A DNA stretch of 64,000 bases from Sodalis ligni (GCF_016865525.2 NZ_CP075169.1:4402337-4466336); one strand, 5' to 3'; positions 52,816 to 63,612 are shown, numbered from the stretch's first letter. Made by a program: numbers and translations. Notes: generated by a model not told the origin, from the sequence alone.

Positions 52816-54030
52816 TTAGCGTTGCGTCCACTCGATACTGCCGATATCCACGCCCTGCTTGAACATTTTCCACTGGGGGGAGAGTTCGCGCAGGCGGCCG
52901 ATGGCGTTATGCACTTGCCCGACGGCGTAATCGATCTCCTCGGCGGTGGTAAAACGCCCGAGGGAAAAGCGAATGGAGCTGTGCGCCAGCTCATCAGTCA
53001 GTCCCAGCGCGCGCAGCACGTAGGAAGGCTCCAGGCTGGCGGACGTACAGGCGGAGCCGGACGACACGGCCAAGTCCTTCAACGCCATGATAAGCGACTC
53101 GCCGTCCACATAATTGAAGCTGACATTGAGGATATTCGGCGCCCCCTGCTCCAGGCAGCCGTTAAGATAAACTTCTTCCATGTTCCTGATGCCGTTCCAC
53201 AGCCTGTCGCGCAGCGCGCGCAGCCGCGGTGCTTCAGTCGGCATCTCTTCCTTGGCGATGCGGTACGCTTCGCCCATGCCGACTATCTGGTGAACCGGCA
53301 GCGTGCCGGAACGCATGCCGCGTTCATGGCCGCCGCCATGCATCTGCGCCTCGATACGCACCCGGGGCTTGCGGCGGACATAAAGCGCGCCGATGCCCTT
53401 GGGACCATAGATCTTATGCGCGGTGAAGGACATCAAATCCACGTTGAGCGCGGCGAGATCGATGGGCAGCTTGCCGACGCTCTGAGTGGCGTCCACATGG
53501 AAAATGATTCCCCGGCTACGGCACATTTCACCTATGGCCGCGATATCCTGCACCACGCCAATTTCGTTATTGACATGCATGACGGATACCAGGACGGTAT
53601 CGTCGCGCATCGCGTCTGCCAACTGTTGCAAATCAAGAAGGCCGCTGCGCTGCGGCGAGAGATAGGTGACGTCAAATCCTTCGCTTTCCAATTGGGAACA
53701 GGTATCCAGCACGGCTTTATGTTCCGTTTTGCTGGTGATGATGTGTTTGCCTTTGTCCCGGTTGGCATGGGCCGCGCCCTTTATCGCCAGGTTATCGGAT
53801 TCCGTGGCGCCGGAGGTAAAAATGATTTCACGCGGGTCGGCGCCCACCAGATCCGCGATATGATTGCGCGCAATATCTACCGCCTCTTCCGCCTGCCACC
53901 CGAAACGGTGCGAGCGGGAAGCCGGATTACCGAAATTACCGTCCAGGGTTAAACACTGCATCATTTTTTCGGCAACCCGGGGATCGGCCGGTGTCGTGGC
54001 CGAATAGTCCAGATAAATCGGCAGTTTCAT
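52816..54030 (-). CDS. iscS: Cysteine desulfurase IscS
   Basis: PLP enzyme that takes sulfur from cysteine and passes it to iron-sulfur clusters, tRNA thiolation and cofactors. It is 404 residues, the E. coli length, and highly conserved. The PLP lysine is in [11 protein letters not shown], and the sulfur-carrying Cys in [10 protein letters not shown]. The C-terminal tail that contacts IscU is retained (ends G-S-I-E-W-T-Q-R), although iscU is missing here. Confidence 0.97.
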   Translation of the reverse strand: MKLPIYLDYSATTPADPRVAEKMMQCLTLDGNFGNPASRSHRFGWQAEEAVDIARNHIADLVGADPREIIFTSGATESDNLAIKGAAHANRDKGKHIITSKTEHKAVLDTCSQLESEGFDVTYLSPQRSGLLDLQQLADAMRDDTVLVSVMHVNNEIGVVQDIAAIGEMCRSRGIIFHVDATQSVGKLPIDLAALNVDLMSFTAHKIYGPKGIGALYVRRKPRVRIEAQMHGGGHERGMRSGTLPVHQIVGMGEAYRIAKEEMPTEAPRLRALRDRLWNGIRNMEEVYLNGCLEQGAPNILNVSFNYVDGESLIMALKDLAVSSGSACTSASLEPSYVLRALGLTDELAHSSIRFSLGRFTTAEEIDYAVGQVHNAIGRLRELSPQWKMFKQGVDIGSIEWTQR

Positions 54031-54138
54031 TGCTCTTACGCTCCGTACATTACTTCAAACTATACCCATCATACCTCGGCGTTGCCGCCTTCCTGCAAGG
54101 TGAATAGTTAGGGTATATGTTAAATGCCGTATTATTGC

Positions 54139-54636
54139 TTATGCGCGCAGATTAACATTAATGGTTTCTTGGATACGTCCGTTTGTGGCGGTGCGGCGGG
54201 TATCGTTATTTTGCCGGTCGGCCACATCAAGGATCTCTTCGTTTTGCACCAGTTCGGCCAGAGAAATATTATTGAGGAACTCGCTGATGCGCACGCTGAG
54301 ATCGCGCCACAGGGTATGGGTCAGGCAGCGATCGCCGTTCTGGCAGCCTTCTTTGCCCTGGCAGCGGGTAGCGTCCACAGATTCATCCACGGCGGTGATG
54401 ATGGCGCCGACCGCGATTTGATCCGCTGCTTTACCCAGCAGATAGCCGCCTCCGGGACCGCGTACGCTGGCCACCAGATCATTTTTACGCAAACGAGAAA
54501 AAAGTTGTTCGAGGTAAGACAGGGAGATACCCTGGCGTTCGGAAATTTCAGCCAGCGGAACCGGCCCTTCCTGGGAATGCAGCGCGACGTCAAGCATGGC
54601 GGTAACCGCATAACGGCCTTTAGAAGTAAGTCTCAT
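54139..54636 (-). CDS. iscR: Iron-sulfur cluster regulator IscR
   Basis: Rrf2-family [2Fe-2S] regulator of cluster-assembly genes. It is 165 residues with an N-terminal winged helix ([13 protein letters not shown]) and the cluster ligands in [16 protein letters not shown] (three Cys and His). With all ligands present it should still sense clusters. It is the first gene of the isc operon, with iscS 108 bp downstream. Confidence 0.97.
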   Translation of the reverse strand: MRLTSKGRYAVTAMLDVALHSQEGPVPLAEISERQGISLSYLEQLFSRLRKNDLVASVRGPGGGYLLGKAADQIAVGAIITAVDESVDATRCQGKEGCQNGDRCLTHTLWRDLSVRISEFLNNISLAELVQNEEILDVADRQNNDTRRTATNGRIQETINVNLRA

Positions 54637-54677
54637 GATAATAATTCCCGTTGGGTGAAATATGTCAAAAGTCTGCC

Positions 54678-54702
54678 ATTCCTGAGTAAATTAGTCAACT
54701 AT
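54678..54702 (-). promoter_or_regulatory. IscR type-1 binding site at the iscR promoter
   Basis: A 25-bp site on the minus strand (starting ATAGTTGACTAATTTACTC) fits the type-1 IscR motif (ATASYYGACTRwwwYAGTCRRSTAT) over most positions and lies about 42 bp upstream of the iscR start codon, where E. coli has its autoregulatory sites. It suggests holo-IscR still represses this operon. Confidence 0.6.
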
Positions 54703-54726
54703 TTAACCAAGCATTCCACTCAAGTA

Positions 54727-55476
54727 TTAGTCGCGTTTTAGCTCGTCTTTTGCCGCCTGGGGATGTTCGATTGAGGTCAGGATACCGCGCAGGATATGCA
54801 GCTCCTGGCTTTCCGGACGGGCGCGGACGAACAGCCGGCGCAGTTTGTTCATCACCTGCCCCGGATGGGCCGCGCGGATAAAGCCGGTGCGGATCAATAC
54901 CTGTTCCAGATGCTGGTAGAACCGTTCCAGCTCATCCGCCATCGGGTAGGGCGAGTCCTCCCCATGAACCGGCGCGGCGGCTGTGAGGCTTTCCAGGTAC
55001 GCTACCCGGATTTCATAGGCCAGGATTTGCACCGCCATCGCCAGATTCAGCGAACTGTATTCCGGATTGGCGGGAATCATCACGTGGAAATGGCACTTTT
55101 GCAGCTCTTCATTGGTCAGTCCCACGCGTTCGCGGCCGAATAGCAGCGCCACCGGCGCGTGTTCCCCTGCTTCAACGCTTTTAGTCCCGCATTCCCTGGG
55201 TTCAAGCATCGGCCAGGGCAAGGTGCGGGAACGCGCGCTGGTGCCCACCACCAGACCGCACCCGGCCAGCGCTTCGTCGAGGCTGCCGACGATGGTGGCG
55301 TTGCCGATGATATCGCTGGCGCCGGCTGACAGGGCAATGGCCTGTGAATCGGGTTGGGTTAACGGGTTCACCAGATAAAGGTTGCTCAACCCCATGGTTT
55401 TCATGGCCCGGGCGGCAGAACCGATATTACCGGTGTGGGATGTTTCGACCAAAACAACGCGAATATTGTGCAGCAT
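54727..55476 (-). CDS. trmJ: tRNA (cytidine/uridine-2'-O)-methyltransferase TrmJ
   Basis: Methylates the ribose of nucleotide 32 in several tRNAs. It is 249 residues of the SPOUT/SpoU fold, with the N-terminal motif [17 protein letters not shown] and the C-terminal L-N-L-A-M-A-V-Q knot motif. It lies beside iscR as in E. coli. Confidence 0.94.
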   Translation of the reverse strand: MLHNIRVVLVETSHTGNIGSAARAMKTMGLSNLYLVNPLTQPDSQAIALSAGASDIIGNATIVGSLDEALAGCGLVVGTSARSRTLPWPMLEPRECGTKSVEAGEHAPVALLFGRERVGLTNEELQKCHFHVMIPANPEYSSLNLAMAVQILAYEIRVAYLESLTAAAPVHGEDSPYPMADELERFYQHLEQVLIRTGFIRAAHPGQVMNKLRRLFVRARPESQELHILRGILTSIEHPQAAKDELKRD

Positions 55477-55594
55477 AATCTTTCAAAGCTAAGGGGAAAG
55501 TGGGCAATATATTATCACACCCGTAGGTTTTTTACCGAAACTCTGCTATACTCCGCGCCGTTTCAGTTCTTTAACATCTTAGTGGACGATATCC

Positions 55595-56398
55595 ATGCAT
55601 CCGATGCTTAACATCGCCATTCGCGCTGCGCGAAAGGCGGGTAATTTAATTGCCAAACACTACGAAACCCCCGATGCCGTCGAAGCCAGCCAGAAGGGCG
55701 ATAACGATTTTGTCACCAACGTCGATCGCGAAGCGGAACGGCTGATCATCGAGGTAATCCGTAAATCCTACCCGCAGCACACCGTGATCAGCGAAGAGTG
55801 CGGTGAACTGACCGGCGAGGATCAGGACGTACAATGGATAATCGACCCACTGGATGGCACCACCAATTTCATCAAGCACCTTCCCCACTTCGCCGTTTCC
55901 ATTGCCGTACGCATTAAAGGCCGCACCGAAGTCGCGGTGGTCTACGATCCCATGCGCAACGAACTCTTTACCTCTTCCCGCGGCCAGGGCACCCAATTGA
56001 ACGGCTACCGCCTGCGCGGCAGCACTGCCCGTGAATTGGACGGAACGATTCTCGCCACCGGTTTCCCCTTTAAGGCCAAGCAGCACGCGGCAACCTATAT
56101 CAACCTGCTGGGCAAGCTGTTTACCCAATGCGCTGATTTTCGCCGCAGCGGCTCCGCCGCGCTGGATCTGGCCTATGTGGCGGCCGGAAGGGTGGACGGC
56201 TTCTTCGAAATCGGGCTCAAACCCTGGGATTACGCCGGCGGCGACCTGCTGGTGCGTGAAGCCGGTGGCCTGGTAACCGATTTTGCCGGCGGCCATGAGT
56301 ATTGGCAGTCCGGCAACCTGGTGGCGGGCAATCCCCGTGTGGTAAAAGCCATGCTCTCCGCCATGCGCGATGAGCTCAGCGACGCGCTGCGGCGCTGA
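55595..56398 (+). CDS. suhB: Inositol-1-monophosphatase SuhB
   Basis: A 267-residue inositol monophosphatase-family protein. It dephosphorylates inositol-1-phosphate and also serves as a transcription antitermination factor on rRNA operons. The metal-binding motif W-I-I-D-P-L-D-G-T-T-N-F and the C-terminal W-D-Y-A-G-G-D motif are intact. Divergent from trmJ as in E. coli. Confidence 0.96.
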   Translation: MHPMLNIAIRAARKAGNLIAKHYETPDAVEASQKGDNDFVTNVDREAERLIIEVIRKSYPQHTVISEECGELTGEDQDVQWIIDPLDGTTNFIKHLPHFAVSIAVRIKGRTEVAVVYDPMRNELFTSSRGQGTQLNGYRLRGSTARELDGTILATGFPFKAKQHAATYINLLGKLFTQCADFRRSGSAALDLAYVAAGRVDGFFEIGLKPWDYAGGDLLVREAGGLVTDFAGGHEYWQSGNLVAGNPRVVKAMLSAMRDELSDALRR

Positions 56399-56501
56399 TT
56401 GACCGGCATCAACCGGTGCGCCGCAGCGATAGTCCGGCGGCCCGCCCGGTCCCCCGCCGTCATGCTCCAATTCCATGACGCCGGCTTCATCTCCCGGGCC
56501 A

Positions 56502-57644
56502 TCAATGGCTGAACGGTCTCACCGTGCCCATCAGCAGCGGCTGGGCGGTGAGATAGAGTACCGCTCCGGCGGCTACCAGCAGCAAACCGCCGGCCAGCGA
56601 CAAGGTTGCCCACGCCACGCCGGCGGATATTCTCGAGGTATGGCGACGGGTTAGGCTTTCGGCCACCCGGCGGCTGAAAAACACCAGCAAGGCCAGCGTC
56701 AGCAGGGTCAGGGAGGTCCCGGCGGCCATCACCAGCGCCGATATCACGCCCCAGCCGTAAACCCCTATTACTTTGGCAAACAGCAATACCAGCACCGCGC
56801 CGGAACAGGGACGAAACCCCATGGCCAGCACCACCGCCACGCGGGTTCGCCAGCCCGCGTCCGCCTGTAGCGCCGATTCATCCGGTAAATGGTGATGTCC
56901 GCAGGCGCAGTCCGCGGGATGGTACCGACCGTCAATCGGCGCTAACGGCGTCGAGAGTAGTACGGCACGCTGCCCCTTCCCCGGGGGAGCAAAGCCCGGA
57001 CCGGCCCGATAAGGACGCCCATCCTTCGGCGGTTCAATCCCCAGGTAGCGCAGCGAGGTAATGGCGCCAAGAGGCCGTTGCCCCCGATGCCTGAAATTCC
57101 GGATGATATCGCGCAGCTTCAGCAACGCCCGCCGGCACAGCAGCGCTCCCAGCAAGGCTACCAGGATATAGCTGCTTTTTTCCAGCCAGAACTCCCCGAG
57201 ATGCAGCACGCGGGAAGAAAGGTGAAGCCCCACCAGGACCACGCTCACCAGGGCGATGGCCATTCCCCCTTGCAGCAGGGATGCCGCCAGCGTCATGGCC
57301 ATGCTGAGTTTCAACCGGGACGGATGCGTGGCCAGATAGGTGGTGAGCACCACTTTGCCATGGCCCGGACCGACGGCGTGCAGGATGCCGTACACCAGGC
57401 TGAACAGCAATAGCGACAAACCGGCCCGCCCCGGATCCTGCTGAACCTGATAGAGCAGTTGCGCCAGGTGCTGGTGCAGCTGTTCTTGCCATACCACGCT
57501 TTTCAGCAGGATCAACGGCCAATAGGCGATAAGGTAGCGTATCGCCGTCAAGGCCGCCAACAGAAACAGCCAAAACGGCCAAAGGCCCGCCAGCCAATAA
57601 CGTACGGTGCGGGAACCGGGCCCGGAGGCGATTGTCAGTGACAT
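56502..57644 (-). CDS. Nickel/cobalt transporter, NicO (RcnA-like) family
   Basis: A 380-residue polytopic protein. Signatures are H-A-V-G-P-G-H-G-K (the HxxxPxH metal-site equivalent) near residue 72 and G-F-R-P-C-S-G-A near residue 270, with a His-rich cytoplasmic loop (C-A-C-G-H-H-H). It is longer than RcnA (274 residues). It probably transports nickel or cobalt, or exports another divalent metal. It is translationally coupled to the DUF1007 gene upstream, an arrangement known from Yersinia and Serratia. Confidence 0.82.
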   Translation of the reverse strand: MSLTIASGPGSRTVRYWLAGLWPFWLFLLAALTAIRYLIAYWPLILLKSVVWQEQLHQHLAQLLYQVQQDPGRAGLSLLLFSLVYGILHAVGPGHGKVVLTTYLATHPSRLKLSMAMTLAASLLQGGMAIALVSVVLVGLHLSSRVLHLGEFWLEKSSYILVALLGALLCRRALLKLRDIIRNFRHRGQRPLGAITSLRYLGIEPPKDGRPYRAGPGFAPPGKGQRAVLLSTPLAPIDGRYHPADCACGHHHLPDESALQADAGWRTRVAVVLAMGFRPCSGAVLVLLFAKVIGVYGWGVISALVMAAGTSLTLLTLALLVFFSRRVAESLTRRHTSRISAGVAWATLSLAGGLLLVAAGAVLYLTAQPLLMGTVRPFSH

Positions 57645-58303
57645 TGCAGTTGTACCCTTTGAGCGAATTGTTTGCCCAGGCTGGTATCGACTCCCTTCGA
57701 ACCGGGATTATCCAGCGAGAGCGCGTAGGCCTGCAGGGAAGGATTGGGCTTGGGGGTCATCAACGTCAGCTTGCAACCCGCCGACAATCCGGCAGGCAAC
57801 GTAATGGCGGTCTCATCGTGATACGTCATATCGACAAAATAGGTGGGATCGTAGGTTGAAAAAAAGATGGGGCTACCCGCCAGCAGCGGCGGATGCGCCA
57901 GGGGCAACACGAACATCAGCACCGCCTTTTGTCCGTTGCGGTATAAATGGTATTCCGCCGGCATATCTTCAAATTTAACCCGCTGCCCGTCTCGATACAC
58001 CTCGGTGAAATAGTGCTGGCCCAGCACATTGGCCATGACCTGTGCCGCCAGTTTTTTCCAGGCTACCGAATCCGGTTTGGCGCCGGCATCGTCATAAAAA
58101 ACATCGGCGGAGGTGATTTCATCCATGGTCCAGGTCATCTTGAAACCGCTGAGATAATTATCACGGCTAATTATTTCAGTTTTCATATCTATAAAACTAT
58201 GGGGATGGGCGAACACCGCCTGGCTCACGCCCCAGGTTAACGCCAGCAAAATCCGCCATGGCGGATTTCTCCCCCCGCGTCTGTTTCGATGATATAACAC
58301 CAA
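57635..58303 (-). CDS. DUF1007 family periplasmic protein
   Basis: A 222-residue exported protein. The start is set by AAGGAG followed by TTG at 58303 (or the adjacent GTG), giving the signal peptide P-W-R-I-L-L-A-L-T-W-G-V-S-Q-A-V-F-A and the mature start H-P-H-S-F-I-D. DUF1007 proteins pair with NicO metal transporters; the His-rich N terminus may bind metal in the periplasm. Its stop overlaps the transporter's start by 10 bp. Confidence 0.75.
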   Translation of the reverse strand: MVLYHRNRRGGRNPPWRILLALTWGVSQAVFAHPHSFIDMKTEIISRDNYLSGFKMTWTMDEITSADVFYDDAGAKPDSVAWKKLAAQVMANVLGQHYFTEVYRDGQRVKFEDMPAEYHLYRNGQKAVLMFVLPLAHPPLLAGSPIFFSTYDPTYFVDMTYHDETAITLPAGLSAGCKLTLMTPKPNPSLQAYALSLDNPGSKGVDTSLGKQFAQRVQLQCH

Positions 58304-58565
58304 GATAACTCCTTGCGCCACCTTGCCACCCCAGGGTTGTCTCACCCTCTTCTCCTTTACGGTTTCATCCCTGGCGATGCTAGCGGATAGAACTTCGTCA
58401 CCGCAAGACATTAACTGTTGCAAAGGCTTGCGGCGGCAAATCCTTTTCATCGCTAAATGCCTTCTCAAAATGTGATCGCCCTTGAATCTCACAAACAAAA
58501 ATTATCCTAACCTCACACAGGGAAATTGATTAGCTATCATTAGCAATAATACCAACGTAAGGACA

Positions 58566-59831
58566 ATGAGACCCATGAGCCTGCCCACCCCACCGGTGCC
58601 GGCGCTTTCCGGTTCGCAACGTCGCAGCCATTTGCTATTGATGCTTTTTGCGCCCCTGCCATCTTTGTCGCTGGTCTCGCTTTCAAGGTATAACGGCGAG
58701 GATTTACCCACGACTCGGCGCGATCTGGTCCACATCGAAAGCGAGATGCGGCGTATCTACCATCTCTCCCTGGTGGTGGGGCATGACGGTAATTACCGGA
58801 TCGAAGGCAACGTTCTGAATAAGCGGCTGTGCCTTATAGAGGGTATGCGCCGTACGCTGCGCCTTTGTCCGGACAAAGTGAACCGCTATTTTTTGCCTCT
58901 GCAACAGCATCAGTGGCTGCATCTGCCCGCCGATTATCAAATCACCGATGAACAGTTCGAGGCTGCCATCACCGGTTACACCTCGTTACTGGAAAGGCCG
59001 CCGTCCGCAAGCGATGTGGCCTTTTTGCATCTCTATTTGCGTTATGTATTGATGCAATGCCATGCACGGGAGCAGCCGGAATTCAATCAGCATCAGCTGC
59101 AATGGCTACAGCAAAAAGCCGAATACCGGCAGGTGCTGGACATTTTTCGCTTATGGCCCCTGCCGGAGAACGAACTGATAGGCTTTACCCTGCTGGCCCG
59201 GTTGCTGAAGACACCCAACCAGACCGGGGTCCGTTCCGACGACGACCGACAGCTCTTGCAGGAAGTAAAAAACATCATCCGGCGGTTCGAACAGGTGGCG
59301 CAAACCACCTTCCATCAGCCGGAGATGCTGGCCGGCCAGCTTTTTTCCCATCTCAGCGCCGCCTTGGAACGCTGCCATTTCCGCGTCGGTATCGACAACA
59401 GCCTGCAATTGGAAGTGGAGGAGAAATACCCTCGTCTGTTGCGCACAACCCGCGCGGCGGTAATGCCGCTGGAAGCGGCATACCGCATCCGCTTTCCCCG
59501 CGAGGAGCTGGGACTTATCGCGGTGATTTTTGGCGCCTGGCTGATGCAGGATAACGATTTGCAGTAGAAGCAGGTGGTTATACTGACCAACAGCGAGGGG
59601 GGCAAAGAAAAAACGCTGGAGTTACAAATCCGCGAGTTGACCCTGTTGCCGCTGAATATCAAGTTCCAGTCCCTGGCCGAATTCCAGGTTCGCGGCGCGC
59701 CTAAAAATACCGTTTTGGTCATTTCACCTTTTTCTCTGCCGCTACCGCTTTTTTCGCCGCCGCTGATGCTGGTGCGCCTGCCGCTGGCGCAATCCCAGCA
59801 AGAGCGTATCCGCCAACTGCTGGAAGCCTGA
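58566..59831 (+). pseudogene. csiE: Stationary-phase-inducible protein CsiE, interrupted by one amber codon
   Basis: A PRD-type protein of the CsiE family (422 codons in all, E. coli 426 residues). The reading frame contains one internal TAG at 59565-59567 after codon 333 (...M-Q-D-N-D-L-Q-stop). The same frame continues with conserved family sequence (L-Q-I-R-E-L-T-L-L-P-L, S-P-F-S-L-P-L-P-L-F-S-P-P-L) to a normal end at 59831. A single nonsense change therefore removes the last ~87 residues unless the codon is suppressed. The gene is induced in stationary phase in E. coli; its function is not well defined. Confidence 0.88.
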
Positions 59832-60006
59832 TTCCCGAAGGGAATCGATCATTATCGCTTTCCCTCAATGGACAATGGAAATGGGTTTAATTTAACATTT
59901 CATTTTAAAAATTGAAGAAATCGCTCATCCAATGCCGCCTTGGCTTTATTTTATTGAGTTGTTTACCTACTATGCTTCACCCATTTAGTAATGATAAAGC
60001 GTATTA

Positions 60007-61526
60007 ATGAATTCGATTAAAGCACAACCTGATGCCTGCGCATTTTCACCGCATTTAAAAAATTGTGGCGTCAATTCTCCGGATCAAAATCATGAAATGA
60101 ATAATTTTATGGGCCTGTTCAAGCCACTAATTCAGGTTTCCAATATTGCTTTGAAAATAAGTGCCAAATGTAAACCCTCAGCCGTAGCAATAACCAAATG
60201 TTTTTCCGCGCTGGTATTTCTTTCTATACCGTTCTCCGCGGCACGGAATCTGCCCAGGGATAAAACAAACAAGGGGGATGATTATAAAACCATTGGTCAA
60301 GAGCTCCACCAAGCATCACTTCAATGGCGGGATGAAAATATTATCCATCATCAAAAAAAATCCGATGAGAAATTACGAATTAAAAATATGCATCAGGCCG
60401 TCACGGCCGCTGTTTATTATGCCTCTGCATTGACTTCACCCGCTCATCACAGTGAAAGGCTCGGACCTCGAGAAAATAACAGGGCTGCCGACGATGCCCA
60501 TTCAACGGCGCTATCCTCCCCGATCCTTGCCACGGGAATCCAAAAAGCATAGAACAGCTTCCTCGATTAGATCCTAATGAGTATTACATGATATCGGGCT
60601 ATGGCGATAACGCCGACCGGTTGGTTCCATTGGAAAAAAGCGGCAAGAACACCCACCATAACTTTCTGCGTTATCGAGATGACCCTGATGTATTGACGTC
60701 CGGGTTCCCGCAGCAGGCGGCGTTTCCATTGGATACCCCGAGTGACGCCTCGCTAACCGCCCGGCCGGGTCGCCGCGGATTAAGCGGAAAAAGGTTCGCG
60801 GCGCCGGGCAAGGACAAAACGCAGAATATCTTAACCAAGATTAAAAAAGCTGACATCCGGAATGTCCCTTTATTGCCCCCATCCAAGAACGATCCGCGAC
60901 TGCCAGCCGCCATCATTCAGCAATGCAAGGCAACTCTGGCTGAAGATGAATATGGCATAGCGGTGGATAACCTCAATCCGGCTCATTATGGCCAAGGGAA
61001 AGTCTATGAAGTATATAATGGCCGCGACGGCATCAGCCAGCCGGTTTCCCGCTTTTATGTATTGATAAACGCCGATGGGATATCGGTGCGCCCGATAGTG
61101 ATGCCGGAGCACGGCGTCAAATATGAAATTTTTGATTCCGGCAATCAGGCCGTCAGATACCCCCTGGCCTTTAGCAACGGCCAATGGATACTGCAGCAGC
61201 CTACGGCTTTGCAAGTCTCGAAATCGTTAATCCGCCGCATGACCCCGGCAATGGCAGATCCAAATATTGTGGAGTCGGTATTATCCGCGCCCGATGAGCG
61301 GGGATTACAGTGGTCCCATGACCATAAAAGCTATCTAAGGATAAGGGGGAATTATGTGGAATTAATCCGTAATAAAAATAAAAGTAATCGATATCATATT
61401 GTGACAAAGCACAAAAGAAATAGAATCGATATTAAATTTCATAATAATAAATTTATCGTGACTTCTCAACGCAGCGGAGCCAAAAGAAATATAGCTGCGG
61501 CCAAGAGGGAAATACTGGTGTATTAA
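60007..61526 (+). pseudogene. Uncharacterised ~506-residue protein, one frameshift
   Basis: Two adjacent frames (60007-60552 and 60588-61526) appear to be one gene. One missing base near 60540 would join A-L-S-S-P with G-N-P-K-S-I-E-Q-L-P-R-L-D-P-N-E-Y-Y in one open frame. Residues ~58-78 form a hydrophobic segment ending L-V-F-L-S-I-P-F-S-A-A, like the end of a signal peptide with an unusually long N terminus. The C-terminal ~200 residues have a repetitive pattern of short beta strands (L-R-I-R-G-N-Y-V-E-L-I-R, N-K-F-I-V) reminiscent of secreted bacterial effectors. I do not recognise a family. The 5' part is AT-rich compared with its neighbours. Confidence 0.5.
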
Positions 61527-61532
61527 TTAACG

Positions 61533-61566
61533 CTTATCCCCCGCAATCACATCTGCGGGGGATAAG
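61533..61566. terminator. Bidirectional hairpin between the unknown gene and glyA
   Basis: CTTATCCCCCGCA (61533-61545) and its exact reverse complement TGCGGGGGATAAG (61554-61566) form a 13-bp stem with an 8-base loop, placed between convergent genes. The stem lacks a strong T-run, but its position and strength favour a shared terminator. Confidence 0.65.
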
Positions 61567-61578
61567 GCATTCGGCTAA

Positions 61579-62833
61579 TCAGGCATAAACCGGATAACGG
61601 GCGCAGATGGCCAGGACTTTTTGCTTGGTGCGCTCAATGACCGCTTCATCGTTAACATTGTCCAGTATGTCGCAGATCCAGCCGGCCAGTTCACGCACGT
61701 CGCTTTCGCCAAAGCCGCGGCGGGTGACTGCCGGGGTGCCGATACGGACACCGGAGGTGACAAACGGACTTTTCGGATCGTTTGGCACGCTGTTTTTATT
61801 GACGGTGATATTGGCGCGGCCCAAGGCGGCGTCAGCCTCTTTGCCGGTGAGATTTTTCTCCACCAGGTCCAGCAGGAACAGGTGGTTATCGGTACCGCCG
61901 GAGACAATGTTATAACCACGATCCAGGAAAACCGCCACCATGGCCTTGGCGTTTTTGGCAACCTGCTGCTGATAAATCTTGAATGCCGGTTCCATGGCTT
62001 CTTTCAACGCCACCGCCTTGCCGGCGATAACGTGCATCAGCGGACCACCCTGCCCGCCAGGGAATACCGCCGAGTTCAGCTTTTTATACAGCTCATCGCT
62101 GCCGCCATTCGCCAGGATCAGTCCGCCGCGGGGGCCGGCCAGGGTCTTATGGGTGGTGGTGGTGACCACATGGGCGTGAGGAACCGGGTTGGGATAGACG
62201 CCGGCGGCAACCAGCCCCGCCACGTGAGCCATATCAACAAACAGATAGGCGTCGATGCTGTCGGCGATTTCACGCATTTTGGCCCAATCCACAACGCCGG
62301 AAATAGGCGAAGAAACCGCCGATAATCATCTTCGGCTTATGGGTTGACGCCAGTTCCGCCAGCTGCTGGTAATCGATATGCCCGGTTTCGTCGATGCCGT
62401 AGGGAATAATATTATATAGCTTGCCGGAAAAATTCACCGGCGAACCGTGGGTAAGGTGGCCGCCGTGGGCCAGATTCATGCCCAGCACCGTATCTCCCGG
62501 CTGCAACAGGGCGGTGTACACGGCAAAGTTGGCCTGGGAGCCGGAATGGGGCTGTACGTTGGCATAATCGGCGCCGAACAGCTCCTTGGCGCGATCGATA
62601 GCCAATTGCTCGACGATATCCACAAATTCGCAACCGCCGTAATAACGTTTGCCCGGATAACCTTCGGCGTATTTATTGGTCAGTTGAGAACCCTGCGCCT
62701 GCATGACGCGCGGACTGGTGTAATTCTCCGACGCAATCAGCTCAATGTGCTCTTCCTGGCGCACTACTTCCTGCTCCATTGCCTGCCACAATTCGGCATC
62801 GTAATCTGCAATGTTCATTTCACGCTTTAACAT
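61579..62833 (-). pseudogene. glyA: Serine hydroxymethyltransferase, one-base insertion
   Basis: Converts serine and tetrahydrofolate to glycine and methylene-tetrahydrofolate. The span of 1,255 nt is 418 codons (417 residues, as in E. coli) plus one extra base. The first part ends G-G-F-F-A-Y-F-R-R; the second resumes at V-D-W-A-K-M, whereas the family has G-F-S-A-Y-S-G-V-V-D-W-A. The extra base is in the AAA run at 62301-62303 (TTT on the coding strand). A Ser-to-Phe change sits beside it. The PLP lysine motif [11 protein letters not shown] lies after the break. The start at 62833 ([11 protein letters not shown]) matches E. coli; the frame opens 17 codons further up. The indel could be a sequencing error because the rest is well conserved. 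Confidence 0.88.
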
Positions 62834-63007
62834 CCGGTTCTCCTGCTTCAACTGACGTAATTCGTCGATTAAGTTACTCGCCATATTTCACGTTGCGGGC
62901 GCGTTGGCTTCCCTGCAAGTCGAACTATGTAGAGTAGAATCCGAGGGGGTATGGCGATAGTGTAAACTTTTTTGCCCCTGCTCCGATAGGTGCGGGGGCG
63001 GCTTTTT

Positions 63008-63023
63008 ACGCAAACGTTTCCCT
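63008..63023. promoter_or_regulatory. PurR operator upstream of glyA
   Basis: ACGCAAACGTTTCCCT matches the PurR consensus ACGCAAACGTTTTCGT at 13-14 of 16 positions, including the full palindromic core CGCAAACGTTTxC. It lies about 175 bp upstream of glyA, which is repressed by PurR in E. coli. The rest of 62834-63208 contains no gene; in E. coli this interval also holds the divergent hmp gene, which is absent here. Confidence 0.75.
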
Positions 63024-63208
63024 GCGGTTACGCCGCAGGGCTTGGGGGATGGGGTCCGGCGAACCTTCAGGATATTTTTTCATTGCGGCAGGGCGTTTTT
63101 TCATGAGGGGGCAGCCCATGAGTCAAAAGTTCACGGCGGGCGATTTATGAACGAGAACGGCCATCGCCCAAGCGGCATACTACGCCGGGACGAAGCCGCC
63201 GGGCTGGA

Positions 63209-63586
<378 letters not shown>

Positions 63587-63612
63587 TCATCATCGGATAG
63601 AAGAGAGCCAAC

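Noticed and set aside
52822..53952. 376-codon open frame on the plus strand over iscS
   Set aside because: It is the complement of the intact, highly conserved iscS gene; long antisense frames are common in GC-rich DNA and the product matches no known pattern.
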